Shown here in pieces: positions 25,006-36,920 of a stretch of DNA of 64,000 nt. The stretch covers positions 806,001 to 870,000 of the forward strand of contig JAGMUV010000024.1 in NCBI GenBank assembly GCA_020744425.1, in the 5' to 3' direction. A program made the translations under genes and the position numbers. Numbering within the stretch: position 1 is the stretch's first letter; each line of letters opens with the position of its first letter. The stretch comes from Dactylonectria macrodidyma. Its lineage: Eukaryota > Ascomycota > Sordariomycetes > Hypocreales > Nectriaceae. The notes below the pieces were generated by a model. It was given only the letters and a program-made list of their open reading frames with translations. It was not told where the DNA came from and made no database searches.

Positions 25006-26637
25006 TTACTTCGTTGGAGGCCCTGAAGGGTTTCCTTCCTTTGTCAAAAATCCCAGCTTTACCAAGTCCCAGTCTTCCAGATACGGCCGGTCCTTTTCGG
25101 GATTGAATAGATATCGTTCTATACCTGAGCCCGGAAAGGCCATGTCGCTTTTACGATCCTCCGGCCCGAATGGGTTCTTGCCGTCACTGTAGAGAAACTC
25201 GTTGACGTCGAGGTCAAGGTCGATGATGACTCTGCCGGGCTGATACACTGACGGCACTTTCATGGAGAGTCTGGGCCTTTCGGACACTGGTTTCTTGCGC
25301 CATCCAAGCTTGCCCCGCATGGCGCGTAGCAAATCCCGGTAGTTGCCTTCAGGGCCAAAGAACAGGAAGCTGAGCTCGACTGATCGCAGCGTTGGTGGCA
25401 AGGCGGCGAGAAAGGAGATCAGGTCGTCTTGCAAGACGCAGAACTTGGAGATCCCAAAGTGTCGAAGCTGAGTCCATTTGTTGATGGGAAACAGGTTGCC
25501 AAGTGGGATGAAGCGTTGCTGTGCCCAGGCATGGGTTACAAGGTCGGTTGACACGCTGAAGTGCTTTAGATTCGCAGCATTGGACAAGCATCTACGTAAG
25601 TATCCGCTGTTGAACGATTTCCACTCCTCGTTATCTTGACCACGCACGGAGAGCGCGAGGTCAATGCGGGTCATATCGGGCCGACTGAAGAGGGAAACAA
25701 GATCTTTGTATTCGTTGTTATCCGGCTCATCAAAGATGCGGGCATTGAGTCCCATAGATAGCTCATTGGATTCGACTCTAAACTCGGAGATGGTGTTTAG
25801 TCTGTTCTGGTGCTGGCGTTGATGATGCGCAAGAACGCGTGTGACGAGACAGAAACCACGCCACTTGTCCTTGACATCATCACCAACCCAGGCCTCAACC
25901 GCGGGGCCGTCAGCGTTTCTGAGTTCTGGCATCGGCCAGCCACGTGGAATCGGATAGATGAAACCTTCAGGCAGACTACGGATCATAGGCGTCTTGTATA
26001 GCGGGAACAACGGAATCCCGTGGGCAGCGGGCGTGAGAATGATGCTGCGTAGACGAGGGAAACGTGCCAATCCATACTCAAGCGCCTTTGCATCGAGATT
26101 GTGTCGAATAACGTGTTTTTGCTGCTCCTCGAGTTGCTGATAGAGCTTATACGACTCCACTGGGCTGAGCTTTGCTTTGAGCTTCCTGGCCACCTCGAGG
26201 TGATCGGGACGCTCCACCTCGAGTTTCCCATATCTGTGTAACACAAAGCAGATTTTGTGGTAGTTTCGGCCGAACCAAAGTGGAACTCCAGCTGGCATAC
26301 GTGTAGCTGGAGCAAAGATGCCTGAGTATTCAAGCTCTTCTTCGGTCTCGAGGGGTTTGCGTAGGCGCGCGTCATCGTACACAATTGTGGTGACTTGTTG
26401 GCGAAAGTCTTGATGATCGGCAACCGCTCTAAAAACTTCGATGTTGAGCGGGTTAGGGGAGAGAAATAGCCGTTCAATACGCAGACAGACGGCGGAGCGG
26501 AAGCGGGAGCAAGTCAGTCGCAGGTTTTTGATGTCGCTGTTTGGGAGGAGCGAAGAGATGGATGCGAGGAGCTCTTGCGGGAATTGGGTGATGATTCGGG
26601 GGCCATCTTCGAGGTTGCTGGCGATTGACGATGCCAT
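25006..26637 (-). CDS. F-box-like protein
   Basis: Single intact exon of 543 codons starting at ATG 26637. Residues ~17-50 (FPQELLASISSLLPNSDIKN then LRLTCSRFRSAV) read as an F-box: a Pro-rich start, two short helices and the LR..C..F pattern. The rest has scattered leucine-rich spacings (LRSIIL, LKHFSVS, LRHFGIS, LRSVELSFLFFG), as in fungal F-box proteins whose C-terminal part binds substrates. Expected partner: Skp1 in an SCF ubiquitin ligase. The substrate cannot be predicted. Confidence 0.75.
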   Translation of the reverse strand: MASSIASNLEDGPRIITQFPQELLASISSLLPNSDIKNLRLTCSRFRSAVCLRIERLFLSPNPLNIEVFRAVADHQDFRQQVTTIVYDDARLRKPLETEEELEYSGIFAPATRMPAGVPLWFGRNYHKICFVLHRYGKLEVERPDHLEVARKLKAKLSPVESYKLYQQLEEQQKHVIRHNLDAKALEYGLARFPRLRSIILTPAAHGIPLFPLYKTPMIRSLPEGFIYPIPRGWPMPELRNADGPAVEAWVGDDVKDKWRGFCLVTRVLAHHQRQHQNRLNTISEFRVESNELSMGLNARIFDEPDNNEYKDLVSLFSRPDMTRIDLALSVRGQDNEEWKSFNSGYLRRCLSNAANLKHFSVSTDLVTHAWAQQRFIPLGNLFPINKWTQLRHFGISKFCVLQDDLISFLAALPPTLRSVELSFLFFGPEGNYRDLLRAMRGKLGWRKKPVSERPRLSMKVPSVYQPGRVIIDLDLDVNEFLYSDGKNPFGPEDRKSDMAFPGSGIERYLFNPEKDRPYLEDWDLVKLGFLTKEGNPSGPPTK

Positions 26638-28263
26638 CGTGGAGACAAGAGACTTAAACGAACGCAGGGGATGATTTCTGCTAGTTAATGAGAAGAATTA
26701 GTACAACGAGATGTTAGTTGCTGCGCCGTTGGAAGTCTTACTGGGTGATCTGCAAATCAGCCCTGGCGCTATGGAGCCCAAGCTTTAAGTTGTGGAGCGA
26801 GCGCTGGATCTGATGAGATGGGTCCCTGGAGCTAAACCTACAAATCGCTGAAGCTAGGCAAGTTGGCCCTGGAGCTAAGAGACGGAGCCCTGAATGTTAG
26901 TGGAGTTTGATGCTCACCCTTCCAACGAATAGCCACTGCTTGTTGTTGATGATGATCCGATCTATGCACTGAGAAGAACACCAACACCAAACGAATAGCG
27001 ACGAAAAGAGGGGAAGTTCAAGATGTTTTGTAGCCTGAGGCCAGTAATTAAACGAACATTGTACAATTAATGAAGTGTAACCCTCCTTGTGAAGACCAAA
27101 TAAGAAGATGAGGTAAGCAGGTAAACAAGGGGTTGGTAAGTTATCCCCAACGACGGGACGATGCACGTGCTGGCCGGGCCGTGCCATCCGGCCGACCGGT
27201 CAAGAAGATACGTACCTACCGATATCTTTGGATCGGGTTTGTCCCACAGGACAGTCGTTTATGCCCAACTTGACCGAGTTACTTGATCGGGATACTCTCA
27301 GTCTGATGCTGGGATGCCACAATCATGTCATAATCACAACGCCCAATCGATCATGGGAATGGCTTCGTATGCTGTTTCTTCTCTCCTCTCTTTCCTCTCT
27401 TTATCTATCGTCGATATCACCTCGCTCGTTCTTGGATTCCCATGGTCCGTGGATATCCGCCATCGATGGCACGAGACACAGCCAGCCACAGCATATCAAG
27501 CCAGCTGCTTGTGATAGTGTAACATGAGATTGCACTAACTCTCTGGTCATGTTGAGAGAGATCTCTGCTTTGTTTCACCCTCATACGTGATTCTCCGCAT
27601 TGTGTCCATCTGCCTAGACCTCTACCCCCTCTGCATATCTGTCTCTATCTCCGCTTCCCCTCACTTCATATCCCTCTCTCTCACTCAAATCCATTCCCCT
27701 CCATTCGGCCGCCATCCCATCCGCATGCTGCCGCCCCCCAAAACAAACAAAACCGCGCAAACCACCCAATCGCCCACCACACCAAACCCCATTAACCAAC
27801 AACCCTGTGCATACAAACACAGGCCAAACCTGCAAGTTTGCTGCAAAACAAGCAACACGTCCCCCAGACTTTGTGTCTCACTCTGGCTGGCTCCCACAGA
27901 TGTCCCCCCCTCCTCTCTCCACGGGGGGGGCATGTGCTACTGGCCAAACGTCACTCGTCGAGCCAAAAGCTGTCGAACTTGATTGCGACTGACGGGGCAG
28001 ATTCTGTGAGATGACTGCGTCTCCTATGAGATGCCTGGTCTCTCGCGAGTCGGCCAAGTCTGTGGAACCCTGGACGGGCCCGCTGCATCCTCTATTGGGT
28101 GCCCATGTTCGCTTCGATGCAGCACCGCGTCGGGCCGTCAACAGCACATCTTTTGTCTTCTGTCTCAACAGCCACACTGGACGCTGGACGAGTCTCTTGT
28201 CTCCGCACCAGCCCCGCGAGCTGCAGCCTGTCATCAGCATCAGCGACGCGTGATGCCACACCT

Positions 28264-28328
28264 ATCAGTACAGGCCTATGCGACCACCAACATAAGCCTA
28301 TGCGACCATCAGTACAAGTCTATGCGAG
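28264..28328 (+). repeat. Imperfect tandem repeat, about 22 bp x 3
   Basis: Three successive units end in CTATGCGA: ATCAGTACAGGCCTATGCGA, then a CATAAGCCTATGCGA unit, then ATCAGTACAAGTCTATGCGA. The array lies about 190 bp upstream of the start at 28516, in the likely promoter or 5' UTR. Confidence 0.65.
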
Positions 28329-28420
28329 ATTTCCCTCGTTCCCCAGATGCCCAACATGTCGACTGTCAGCTTGCCACGCCAACCCTCTTGGCTCGTTGCA
28401 CCTTAAGTCAACTCTCATCT

Positions 28421-28454
28421 CGAGACTGGATGAATTCCGAGACTGGATGAACAC
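28421..28454 (+). repeat. 17 bp direct repeat x 2
   Basis: CGAGACTGGATGAA occurs twice with a 17 bp period, immediately upstream of the gene at 28516. Confidence 0.7.
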
Positions 28455-28515
28455 CCCAGATGAATCCTTTACACTGGTTGAATGAGTCCAATAAAATAAT
28501 ATAGCCGCCGCTTAC

Positions 28516-29521
28516 ATGGATCAATCGTCGTCTCTCTGCCCAACCATCGGCCGTCCGGATATGTACGGCCTGGGCATCCGCATCGCCTTCTACATCCAAT
28601 GGCTGGCCGCTGTCATCATCGAGTACTTTGACGAGGATGACCTACCCGACCTTCGGTTTCTTGGTGCTCTTTTCTCAGCCGCAGCCACCACCAGCCTTGT
28701 CGTCCAGATATCCCGCGATGACCTCGAGCCCATGGACATTTACATAACGCTGCTGCTCGGTATCGGTGTCTTCTTCTTCGCCATGCCGCTGCACGTGTGG
28801 CGCGCCGTCACCCGCTGCAACCCCAACTTGGACCCCTTTCAGTTGTCCCGGGAGCAACACGGGCTCATCTACCAAGTCTCAACATTTATCCTCCTCGCCA
28901 CTAATGCCAGCGTCGGCACCTGGTACTACACGTCCTATCTCCCAGACCTGAACCGATCTTGTCACCAGTACGCCTTTGTCTTTGGCAAAACGGACCTCGA
29001 AGACAAGAGGTACATTGTGTTTAGCGCCATGTTTTACATCACTGTCCTTATTGCCTGCGCTGCTTACATCACCTTTCATCCTTGTTGTCAGTACACTGTT
29101 GAGCTGGACGATCGCCGGCACAGCAGGGTCAGGTATTATTTGTTCACGAGCAACCTTCCATGATGTCAACTGACCAACGAGTCCTAGGAGAACACATATC
29201 CGTCTACTGCATGAGGCTCGTACCTTGTCTGGCTTCGCCGTCTTTGGCGTTCTGGTAGCCGCCATTGAGCTATCCATCAAGTGGAATAAGATAAAGGGCA
29301 TCAGCGACTTCACGACTGTAGGCCAGCTTCTTCCTTTTTTTCTGAGCGCTGGCATCTTCATTCGCGTCGTGATCCTGCACCATGTTCGCAAGGAGGCCAA
29401 CGCGTCCGACACGTCGAGCGATTCCAATAGAAGAAATCGCCGCGGGATGGAAGATGTTGAGATTATTGGTGAACAATGGCCACATGTGCCTGCACAAACA
29501 TATCGACCTCGACCGGGGTGA
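28516..29521 (+). CDS. Fungal integral membrane protein of unknown function
   Basis: Two exons (28516-29132, 29188-29521; 55 bp intron) give 316 residues. After CPTIGRPDMYGLGIRI, a start shared by a fungal family of unknown role, there are about six to seven hydrophobic helices: near residues 20-35, 55-70, 78-96, 118-140, 170-190, 235-255 and 265-285. The C-terminal tail (~40 residues) is charged and cytosolic-like. No catalytic motif is visible. Two short tandem repeats precede the start codon. Probably plasma or endomembrane; no function assigned. Confidence 0.75.
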
Positions 29522-29873
29522 CTGAGACTAGAAGGACATGGAATAATGGGAGTTTGGCAAAGTGAGCATTAATAAGGCGTCCCCGGCACAAGGTCAGTTT
29601 GAATAGACCACAAGCGAGATTATGAATAGATTGAAGACAATAAACCCCTCCGTGTTTCTCATCATCAGCAGCTACCCCAGTTATTCCATCTTTTCCTAGA
29701 GTCTTCCCGCCATCATTTTAAGGGTCGGTAGAGCAAAAGCCCATTCATCCAACGAATCAAATTCACATTACAATCCGAATCTATTTTGTATTTGAAATCA
29801 TAATCTAGGAAAATCCACGCATTTCACTGTACCAATCCCTCTTTCATGACCCTCACTCTCATCACAGGGTCTC
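29522..29873. other. Intergenic region between convergent genes (352 bp)
   Basis: AT-rich 3' flanks of two converging genes; nothing else seen. Confidence 0.5.
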
Positions 29874-31268
29874 TCAACAATGCAACTCTTCCACCTCTTG
29901 TACAGCCTCCCGCAGCACCTTGCATATATGTACCAACTGCTCCTCCGTCACAGTCAAAGGCGGTGCGATTAGTATATGGTCGCCTCGGAAGCCATCGACC
30001 GTCGCAGTTCCAGGGTACAGCGCAACGCCCTTCTGGAACGCCGCTTGCTGGACACGAATGCCGAACGCAATCTTGGTATCAAACGTCTCTCGAGATTCTC
30101 TGTCTTTGACAAACTCGACACCCCAGAAGAGACCTCGGCCTCGGATATCACCAACAGATCGACATCCTTGCAGTTCAGCTCGTAACAAGCTCTCCAGCAG
30201 CCTGCCCATTTCGGCACAGCGAGCAACCAGGCCATCTCGCTTCACAATCCTCTGCACGGCCAACGCAGCGGCACAAGAGATGGGATGAGCTTGGTAGGTA
30301 TGCCCGTTGACAAAGACCTTAGTGCCCTGTCGCAGAACGTTGACCACTTTTTCATGCATCAATACTCCAGCAATTGCAGCGTAGCCGCCACCTAAGCCTT
30401 TGGCAACCGTCACGATATCTGGCACGATGCCCTCTTGTTCGAAGGCGAAGAAGGTACCTGTTCGCCCGACGCCGCACATGATCTCGTCGAGGAACAAGAG
30501 GATGCCGTATTTATCGCAGAGCGACCTGACTCCCTTATAGTAGCCCTGCGGCGCGGCCACACAACCCAACGTCGCACCAGATACCGTCTCTGCGATGAAT
30601 GCAGCGACCGTCTCGGGGCCAAGTCGTAGAAATTCGCTCTCCAGCTCTTCAAGCAATCTTGCTGTGTACTCGGCCTCGGATTCAGATTCGCGCTTGTATT
30701 GGTAGGTGTACGCTGGCGAAACGTGCGAAACATTTGGGTAGCAAAAGCCCTGGAAAGGCGCTTTGCGAGCCTGATTGGTTGAGATAGACATGGCGGCCAT
30801 GGTGTTGCCATGATAGGACTGTATCCTTGAGACCAGGTTGACTCGCGCTGGTTCACCCTTCTCGTAAAAGTATTGCCTAGCCAATTTCAAAGCCGACTCA
30901 ACAGCTTCACTTCCACTGCCGACGAAGAAGGCTTTCTCCAGACCGTAGGGGTTGCCTTCTAGGATAATATTGGCAAGCTCTTCTGCTGGCTCAGTCGTAT
31001 ACGCCTGCGTGTGCACATAGCTGACCTTTCGAGCCTGTTCAACCATTGCCTGCGTAACTTCTTCGTTGCCGTGGCCAATGAGGGCAACTGCTGCACCGGC
31101 ACAGGCATCGATGATTGTCTGTCCGCTGGCAAGCTTCAATTCGATGCCGCTTGCTGACTCAACCATGAATGGTTCTTGAGCGAGGGAGCGATGCAAAAGG
31201 TGGCCTTCGTGGTGTGCTTTCTTCACCGTGATAGCCGGGAGGCTTGCGTCATCTCTCGAGGGAGCCAT
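29874..31268 (-). CDS. Class III PLP-dependent aminotransferase
   Basis: Single exon, 464 residues from ATG 31268; the codon 12 triplets upstream that extends the frame is TTG, so it was not used. Class III fold markers: GSGSEAVESALKLAR (residues 117-131) at the PLP phosphate site, SYHGNTMAAM, LFLDEIMCGVGRTG with Asp261 contacting the pyridine nitrogen, and AKGLGGGYAAIAG with Lys290 as the Schiff-base lysine. It transfers an amino group between an omega- or alpha-amino donor and a keto acid. Similar fungal proteins are omega-, ornithine- or 4-aminobutyrate-type; the substrate is not readable. No clear mitochondrial targeting peptide. The gene looks intact. Confidence 0.9.
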   Translation of the reverse strand: MAPSRDDASLPAITVKKAHHEGHLLHRSLAQEPFMVESASGIELKLASGQTIIDACAGAAVALIGHGNEEVTQAMVEQARKVSYVHTQAYTTEPAEELANIILEGNPYGLEKAFFVGSGSEAVESALKLARQYFYEKGEPARVNLVSRIQSYHGNTMAAMSISTNQARKAPFQGFCYPNVSHVSPAYTYQYKRESESEAEYTARLLEELESEFLRLGPETVAAFIAETVSGATLGCVAAPQGYYKGVRSLCDKYGILLFLDEIMCGVGRTGTFFAFEQEGIVPDIVTVAKGLGGGYAAIAGVLMHEKVVNVLRQGTKVFVNGHTYQAHPISCAAALAVQRIVKRDGLVARCAEMGRLLESLLRAELQGCRSVGDIRGRGLFWGVEFVKDRESRETFDTKIAFGIRVQQAAFQKGVALYPGTATVDGFRGDHILIAPPLTVTEEQLVHICKVLREAVQEVEELHC

Positions 31269-31968
31269 TGAGAGATCGAGATGGATCGATGAATTGAGAC
31301 TCAAGTCAGAGAAGTTTTATTGGTAAGTGAGAGAAATGATGCCTGTATACGGACTTGATTGTCTCTTAACAAGCTCAACTATGTTGCGAGAGACTCTATT
31401 TAATTGATTGCAAACCCGAAACCCGAAGTTGTTATCGGAACCGCATTGTTTGCGATTTCGGGTAAGAGAGCCAATAGACATTCAATAATAATCCCTTATC
31501 TCGACAAGCCTAGCTCACTACTTAGGCATCATTCCAGCGCTAGGCTCTCTTTTTTTTCAGACCGTTCGTTTAGTGGCTCCATCCTGCTAAGGTGTTCAAA
31601 TCCGAGACCCGAAAGCCGAACTTCAGGGTAATCTCGATCATCCCAAGTGGAGTAGGCAACACCAGAACATCTTTGCCTCCCCGGCTGTTGCAGACTGTGA
31701 TTGAATACTTGCTTATTGTTTCGAGTTTCTTGGTAAAATGCGTCTTCGTTATTATAGTTTATAATGTATCATCCAATACTACTGCCTCCAATAACAAAGC
31801 GATAACAGTAATTCTTAAAATATTCAAGACTGCCTTAGCCGTTGGAACGTAGAGTGCTACGAACATCAACTGCTTGAACAAACGACTTCTGCCTCTTTAC
31901 ATCCTGAATTCTCTCTATATTCCACATCCAAACTCTAGTCAACCCACTTCGAACCAGGATGCAATACA
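31269..31968. other. Intergenic region (700 bp)
   Basis: AT-rich. A short inverted repeat AGAGAGCC...GGCTCTCT brackets roughly 31464-31550 and could be a small degraded insertion; evidence is weak. Confidence 0.4.
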
Positions 31969-34336
31969 TCATCTCGTCCCAACCACAGTAAAGACCCCAT
32001 TCCGAACCGATAACCTTTCCGAATCCGGTGTGGATTTCTGGCTAAAAAGGCGACCAATACCCCACACCTTATTCCCAATAATTCCCCAAAAGCCTTTTGG
32101 AGGTTCGCGTTCATGAACCCAATCATCAATGTCTTCATCCGCAGCCAGCGTCGCCTTCTCCAGCAGTGGCCGGGCTTCTTCGCTCTGTGAAATTTGTGCC
32201 ACAGTATGCCATGCATTGTCGATGAAGCTAGAGTTGGTCGCATACAAGAACAGACAGGTGATGAGGACAAAAAGAAGTAGGTTTCCTCCAATGATTATGA
32301 TCACAGCCATCAAGCCCCATCGTTGTTCTGGTGCCTGGACGAGATCGAATCGGGTTATAGTCGCTGCATCAGCCGCTAGGTCAAAAGCTGAAAGGTGGTC
32401 ATAGTACGTAGTCCTGTAAAGCAGCGTCCTAAAAGCCTGCAGTGCGAGGGCTGGAGAGTTTGTTGCGTTTAGGACGTCGTTGAAGACCTGTGTGAGAAGG
32501 CTGTCTACTATTTGGAACGGGATAAGATCCGGGCTGCAAAGCGGACAAAGGGCCAAGGCCTTGCCATTAGGAAGGGTTAAAAACTTTTCTAACCAGTCCC
32601 CAAGCGTGTCTGTGTAGGGCGATGCAAGAGGCTTCCCCCGAACCTCTTTCATGGATTCTTGCATATCTTGCTCCGAGATGGTGAGTATTTCTCGCCTAGT
32701 ATCGTTATGCGGGTTGTGCCTGAAAGCACCAAGTTGGTTACGCACTGCAGAAGTATCGTACTGCTTGGAGTCGGCATCGTAGCGAAAAATTGGCTCCGTA
32801 GAATTGGAAGTGGTGGTTGCGGTGATATTGAGATTTTGAATCCTTGACTTTTGGTAAGCCCTGTGTTGAGACCACTATAAGAACAAGTACCACTCACTGC
32901 GCTGCACCGGCGTAATCAAAGCATAACGTAATCGGGAAATAATAGTCTTTGTCGGCTTCCCCATCATCTGATTTAGCTCGGCTCCATTGCCGCAACCAAG
33001 GACCAGATCCGCTCGAGTTGAGATGCTCCCATGTCAAAGTTGAATTCCAGGAACCATAACCACCTTCGTGTATCGATGCAGTATCAATGATCATCCAGGC
33101 GCTGAAACTGCGGGCAGTCGAATTCTCGAGTGACGTAGCATTTGTCAATGGCGAAACTAAATTCATGCCGCTTGTAACAGTACACAGCACCCATGGTTGC
33201 TGCCCAGGGAAATTCTGCGAATTGTCGAGGATGGGACAACTGAACCAGCCAAAGTATTGCTGTTTGTCACCGTCCCACCAGTCGACCCAAGTGTACTGTG
33301 GCAAGTTGGATAACTCTGCAGTGACGTTTCCGCATATATAATAGTTATACGAAGCTGGAGCGGGTTCGTAGCAGAATCGTGCACTAAATGTGGGCCGCAC
33401 GCATACGACACGAGTATCGACGACTCGGGCCATACCTTTGAAGGATCGAAGGGTTTCCCTCTCGGACTGAAGAGCGAGGGGTAGGAAAGCTCTGATACTT
33501 GGTCCAGTATCATCAACATCCTCCCCAGATTTGCCTGGCCGCGAGTACTCCGCAAAAGTTTCCGATGAGGAGGGCTTGTTGAGCCAATAATTGAAGCCCC
33601 AGCCAATTATAGGCAGAGGCGGAGGCCCAGAGTCATTCGAACTCTTAAAAGTGAACCCATAGCTCATGTTTTGGTCGAAAGAGCTCACTCGAGACTCCCG
33701 AAGATCTGTGACCAGTAGTGTTGAGGTGAACTCGGAAGCCACGACCAAGAAAAAGAAAGTGGCTGTCAAGATCCTGATCCAACTGTTAAAGGTTGCACCG
33801 GAGAGGAGAAGCTTGGAAAACGACCGTGGCCCGGCATTCGTGAAGCGGGCGATTGAGACCTCCGCAGCTATAGATGTTGGAACGCCGTGGCGTTCGACGG
33901 CAATGGATGCAATCATGGACGTCATGATGGCAGCGAGGGTTCCAATGGCTGCTCTGATGAGCACTCCCGTCAGGGTAATGGCTTGTGTCGACCTTCCGCT
34001 AAGCATCACGCGTCGCCAAGGGATGTCTTCACGGTCCTGGAACCAAAGCCAGGACAAGAACGTGACTGCCATAGACAAGATAACGAAGCAAGCCAAGATT
34101 ACGGACCATAGCCACCAGCTGATTCTTTTAGGTGTTTTGTGAGAGTCGCTTGACACAACTGTGGTGGTGTTGTTGTTGCCCAAGGGGGTAGTCTTGGGCT
34201 GCTCCTCGGGAGCCGTGACGTGGTGGCAATGCTGAGGGTGGTGTTGAACTTCTGCCCTATTCTGAGTGCGGTCGGAAAAATCATCGTCGTCCCAATACTG
34301 GGCGCCCTGGCCTCGAAGATGGCGTTGTCGACTCAT
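31969..34336 (-). CDS. Large fungal membrane protein of unknown function
   Basis: Two exons (34336-32898, 32860-31969; 37 bp intron with GTGAGT donor) give 776 residues in one frame. The start at 34336 is the first true ATG, since the frame is extended upstream only by TTG. The layout is a ~70 residue His/Thr-rich cytosolic tail, a helix at WWLWSVILACFVILSMAVTF, two further hydrophobic segments to about residue 225, a long extracellular-type domain with many N-X-S/T sites and Cys residues, then a last helix (LMAVIIIIGGNLLLFVLITC) and a cytosolic tail. This resembles a group of fungal membrane proteins without assigned function. The short intron is tight but needed to stay in frame. Confidence 0.72.
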
Positions 34337-35861
34337 TTTGAGACTTGGAGTAGTCGTGTAGGAGAGTAGTCGTTCAAAAAGCAACAAGAGAGACTGGGGA
34401 AGTTTTGGTCGCTTCCTGGGACAGGGGGCAAGAGCTGCTTAATGACTCAAAATGTTCCAGGCTGTGAACTTTGAGTGACCCCAAAAGTGGCTGGACTGAT
34501 GCAAGCCCAGTGTCACAGTGAGACCTTGGCAACAGCAACACAAGGCTGACATTGGCTAAATGGGTTCTTAGCGGTGCAAACAGTGCATTTGAGGCTTGAA
34601 AATTCGCAAATCGAAGCCCCAGACACATTGCTAGTGCAGAAAGCAAGGCAGACTTGTTCGTATAGGCCTATTTTCCCCGCTCACGAAGCAAGGGGGTTCT
34701 GCCAGCTGCATAGACATCGGGCTCTGAGGTTCGCCACTCCAAGATGACGTCCTTGAAATGAAGAAGAGGTCCAAAAATTCCGTTAAAGGGAAAATAATTG
34801 CGCCGATAAGGTATTCCTGATTCGTCTCTTGATTAAACCCGGTCGTCAAATTTTCAACAGATTTTTGCAACTGGTCTGTCAGAGAATGGACACAGCGGTG
34901 TAAGATGGTAAGTCATCAGAGCAAGTAATTATAAATGCACTAGAGCGAAATGGTCGGCGTTGTGTCACGTCGAAAGGCACGCAATGCACGGCGACTTACC
35001 TTGATTGTTTCGCTCAACGTTTACTAACTATTCGAATCAGAGCACGGCAATTGGGGTGTAAAACACGTATCAATACAGGGCTATTGGGTATCCGAAGAGG
35101 TAGGGCCAAGCCATGGTCAACGCGATCCAGCACAGTCTGGGATACCTAAACGCTAACAGGAAATACAAAGTATTAAGCATCAAACTCTTCATGCATAACG
35201 GCAGAGGTAGATGCTCATCAGTCTTTGAGTCTTGTATGAGTTTGCGTCCTTTTATTGGACAGATTGCCACCCTTGGCCATTGGACGGCATTTTAGACATC
35301 TCTCTTTCTTCGGCGATTGAGCCAAGTAGTCAAACAACACTCCCTCGCTACTTTTTGTTTACAATTGAAACAAGACTCAGATAAACAGTATTAGTCACCG
35401 CGTTTCTTAACCCCTAAGATTAAATGAGATTGTTTGAGTTTCAGTTGACGTCATGTCGTACTGTAAACCAATATATCCGAAGCATCGGAGGTGGCCCTCC
35501 GTTTATTAACTTCCACATCTGTGCGAAACCGAAATAACCCCACTATGGTGAACGATCTGGCATTGGTGGGCATGTTTCTCAATTTGAGTATCATTTTAGG
35601 CTATAATGGGTCAATCCATAACCGGAAGTAGAGTTCCTTTGTCGAATGGCCAAATACGGACATCGGAGTCGTTGCCGGGTATACCAAGTCAATTAATGGA
35701 CAATGCGACGAAGAACGGACCGTCCGGTCATGCCACATATCCTCAATGAAGTAATCCTGGATCATTCAAAAGGGTAGACATCTCTAGGGCTCGCGAACAA
35801 ATGCAGACACTATCTTGCTCACTACCTGACTTGATACTTTGATCAATATTTATATTGCATC
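34337..35861. other. Divergent intergenic region (1.5 kb)
   Basis: It holds promoters of the membrane protein (-) and the GH62 enzyme (+). A TTCCACATCTGTG element at 35510-35522 resembles the palindromic units near 21.4 kb. No gene seen. Confidence 0.5.
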
Positions 35862-36920
35862 ATGTTCGCTCTTCTACTGCACCTAAGTCTCGCTGTCACC
35901 ACTGTTGTAGCAGGCGTCGCCGCTCCGTTTGATGCAAAGCTAGATTCTTCTCTGGTTAAAAAGGCGGTTGCGCTGCCAAGCAGCCTCCAATGGAGTTCGA
36001 CCCAAGCCCTTATCGCGTCCAAGAATGATGGTCGCAACATTGCGGGCATTAAAGACCCCTCCGTCATCAAGATTGACAGCACCTATCACGTCTTTGCGAG
36101 CACAGCCCAAGCATCGGGCTACAACTTGGTCTACACGAACTTTACAGATTTCAGTGACGCTGGTTCGGCGCCGTTTTATTACCTCGACCAGAGTGCTATT
36201 GGCACTGGATATCGAGCTGCTCCACAGGTTTTCTTCTTCAAACCTCACAATCTTTGGTACCTGATCTATCAAAACGGAAACGCCGCATACTCAACCAACA
36301 AGGATATTTCCAACCCAGCTGGTTGGTCTGCTCCGACAAACTTCTTCAATGGGACACCAGATATCATCACTGCAAACATAGGTGACGGCTACTGGGTTGA
36401 TATGTGGGTCATTTGCGATGCTTCGAACTGCTACTTGTTTTCGTCCGATGACAACGGTCATCTCTACCGCGCCCAGACGACTCTCGCCAACTTTCCCAAC
36501 GGATTTTCGAACACAGTGATTGCCATGTCTGATACCAACAGATACAACCTGTTCGAGGCATCTTGCGTGTACACGCTAGAAGGAGGAGGCTACCTACTTC
36601 TGATTGAGGCTTTTGACTCTAATGGACAGAGATATTTTCGATCCTGGACCTCAACAAGCATTGCGGGGACCTGGACTGCCCATGCAAACACAGAAGCCAA
36701 CCCCTTTGCTCGCGCCAGCAATGTTCAATTCGATGGATCTGCGTGGACAAAGAGTATCAGCCATGGAGAGCTTGTCCGTACCAACACCGACCAGACCTTG
36801 ACCATTAATCCGTGCAATCTGCGCTTCTTTTACCAGGGCCTAGATCCCAACGCTGCGGGCGACTACAATGCATTGCCATGGAAGCTTGCTCTTTTGACAC
36901 AAACAAATTCGGCGTGTTAG
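35862..36920 (+). CDS. GH62 alpha-L-arabinofuranosidase, secreted
   Basis: Single exon, 352 residues. The signal peptide spans residues 1-~20 (hydrophobic core then AGVAA). The GH62 five-blade propeller is recognised by SLQWSSTQALIASKN, AGIKDPSVIK (Asp65, candidate general base), YWVDMWVICD, LFSSDDNGHLYRA and the closing LPWKLALLTQT. The enzyme would release arabinose side chains from arabinoxylan outside the cell. Length matches a single-domain GH62 without a carbohydrate-binding module. It lies just left of the gasdermin/CHAT pair, and a second arabinofuranosidase-type enzyme (GH43) lies on the right side of that block. Confidence 0.95.
   Translation: MFALLLHLSLAVTTVVAGVAAPFDAKLDSSLVKKAVALPSSLQWSSTQALIASKNDGRNIAGIKDPSVIKIDSTYHVFASTAQASGYNLVYTNFTDFSDAGSAPFYYLDQSAIGTGYRAAPQVFFFKPHNLWYLIYQNGNAAYSTNKDISNPAGWSAPTNFFNGTPDIITANIGDGYWVDMWVICDASNCYLFSSDDNGHLYRAQTTLANFPNGFSNTVIAMSDTNRYNLFEASCVYTLEGGGYLLLIEAFDSNGQRYFRSWTSTSIAGTWTAHANTEANPFARASNVQFDGSAWTKSISHGELVRTNTDQTLTINPCNLRFFYQGLDPNAAGDYNALPWKLALLTQTNSAC

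Larger units (their letters stand above)
26638..28515. other. Divergent intergenic region (1.9 kb) with pyrimidine-rich and short repeated segments
   Basis: Motif-like copies of CCCTGGAGCTAA occur at about 26760-26890. A strongly C/T-rich tract runs 27580-27930. Two short tandem repeats lie at 28264-28330 and 28421-28454, just before the gene at 28516. Several frames of 60-140 codons overlap here, but they mutually shadow one another and show no family features. Confidence 0.5.

Noticed and set aside
27587..27982. 131-codon frame in a C/T-rich tract
   Set aside because: Composition-driven; overlapping frames of similar length exist on both strands.
31464..31550. Possible MITE bracketed by AGAGAGCC / GGCTCTCT
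   Set aside because: Arms are short and imperfect and no target-site duplication is visible.
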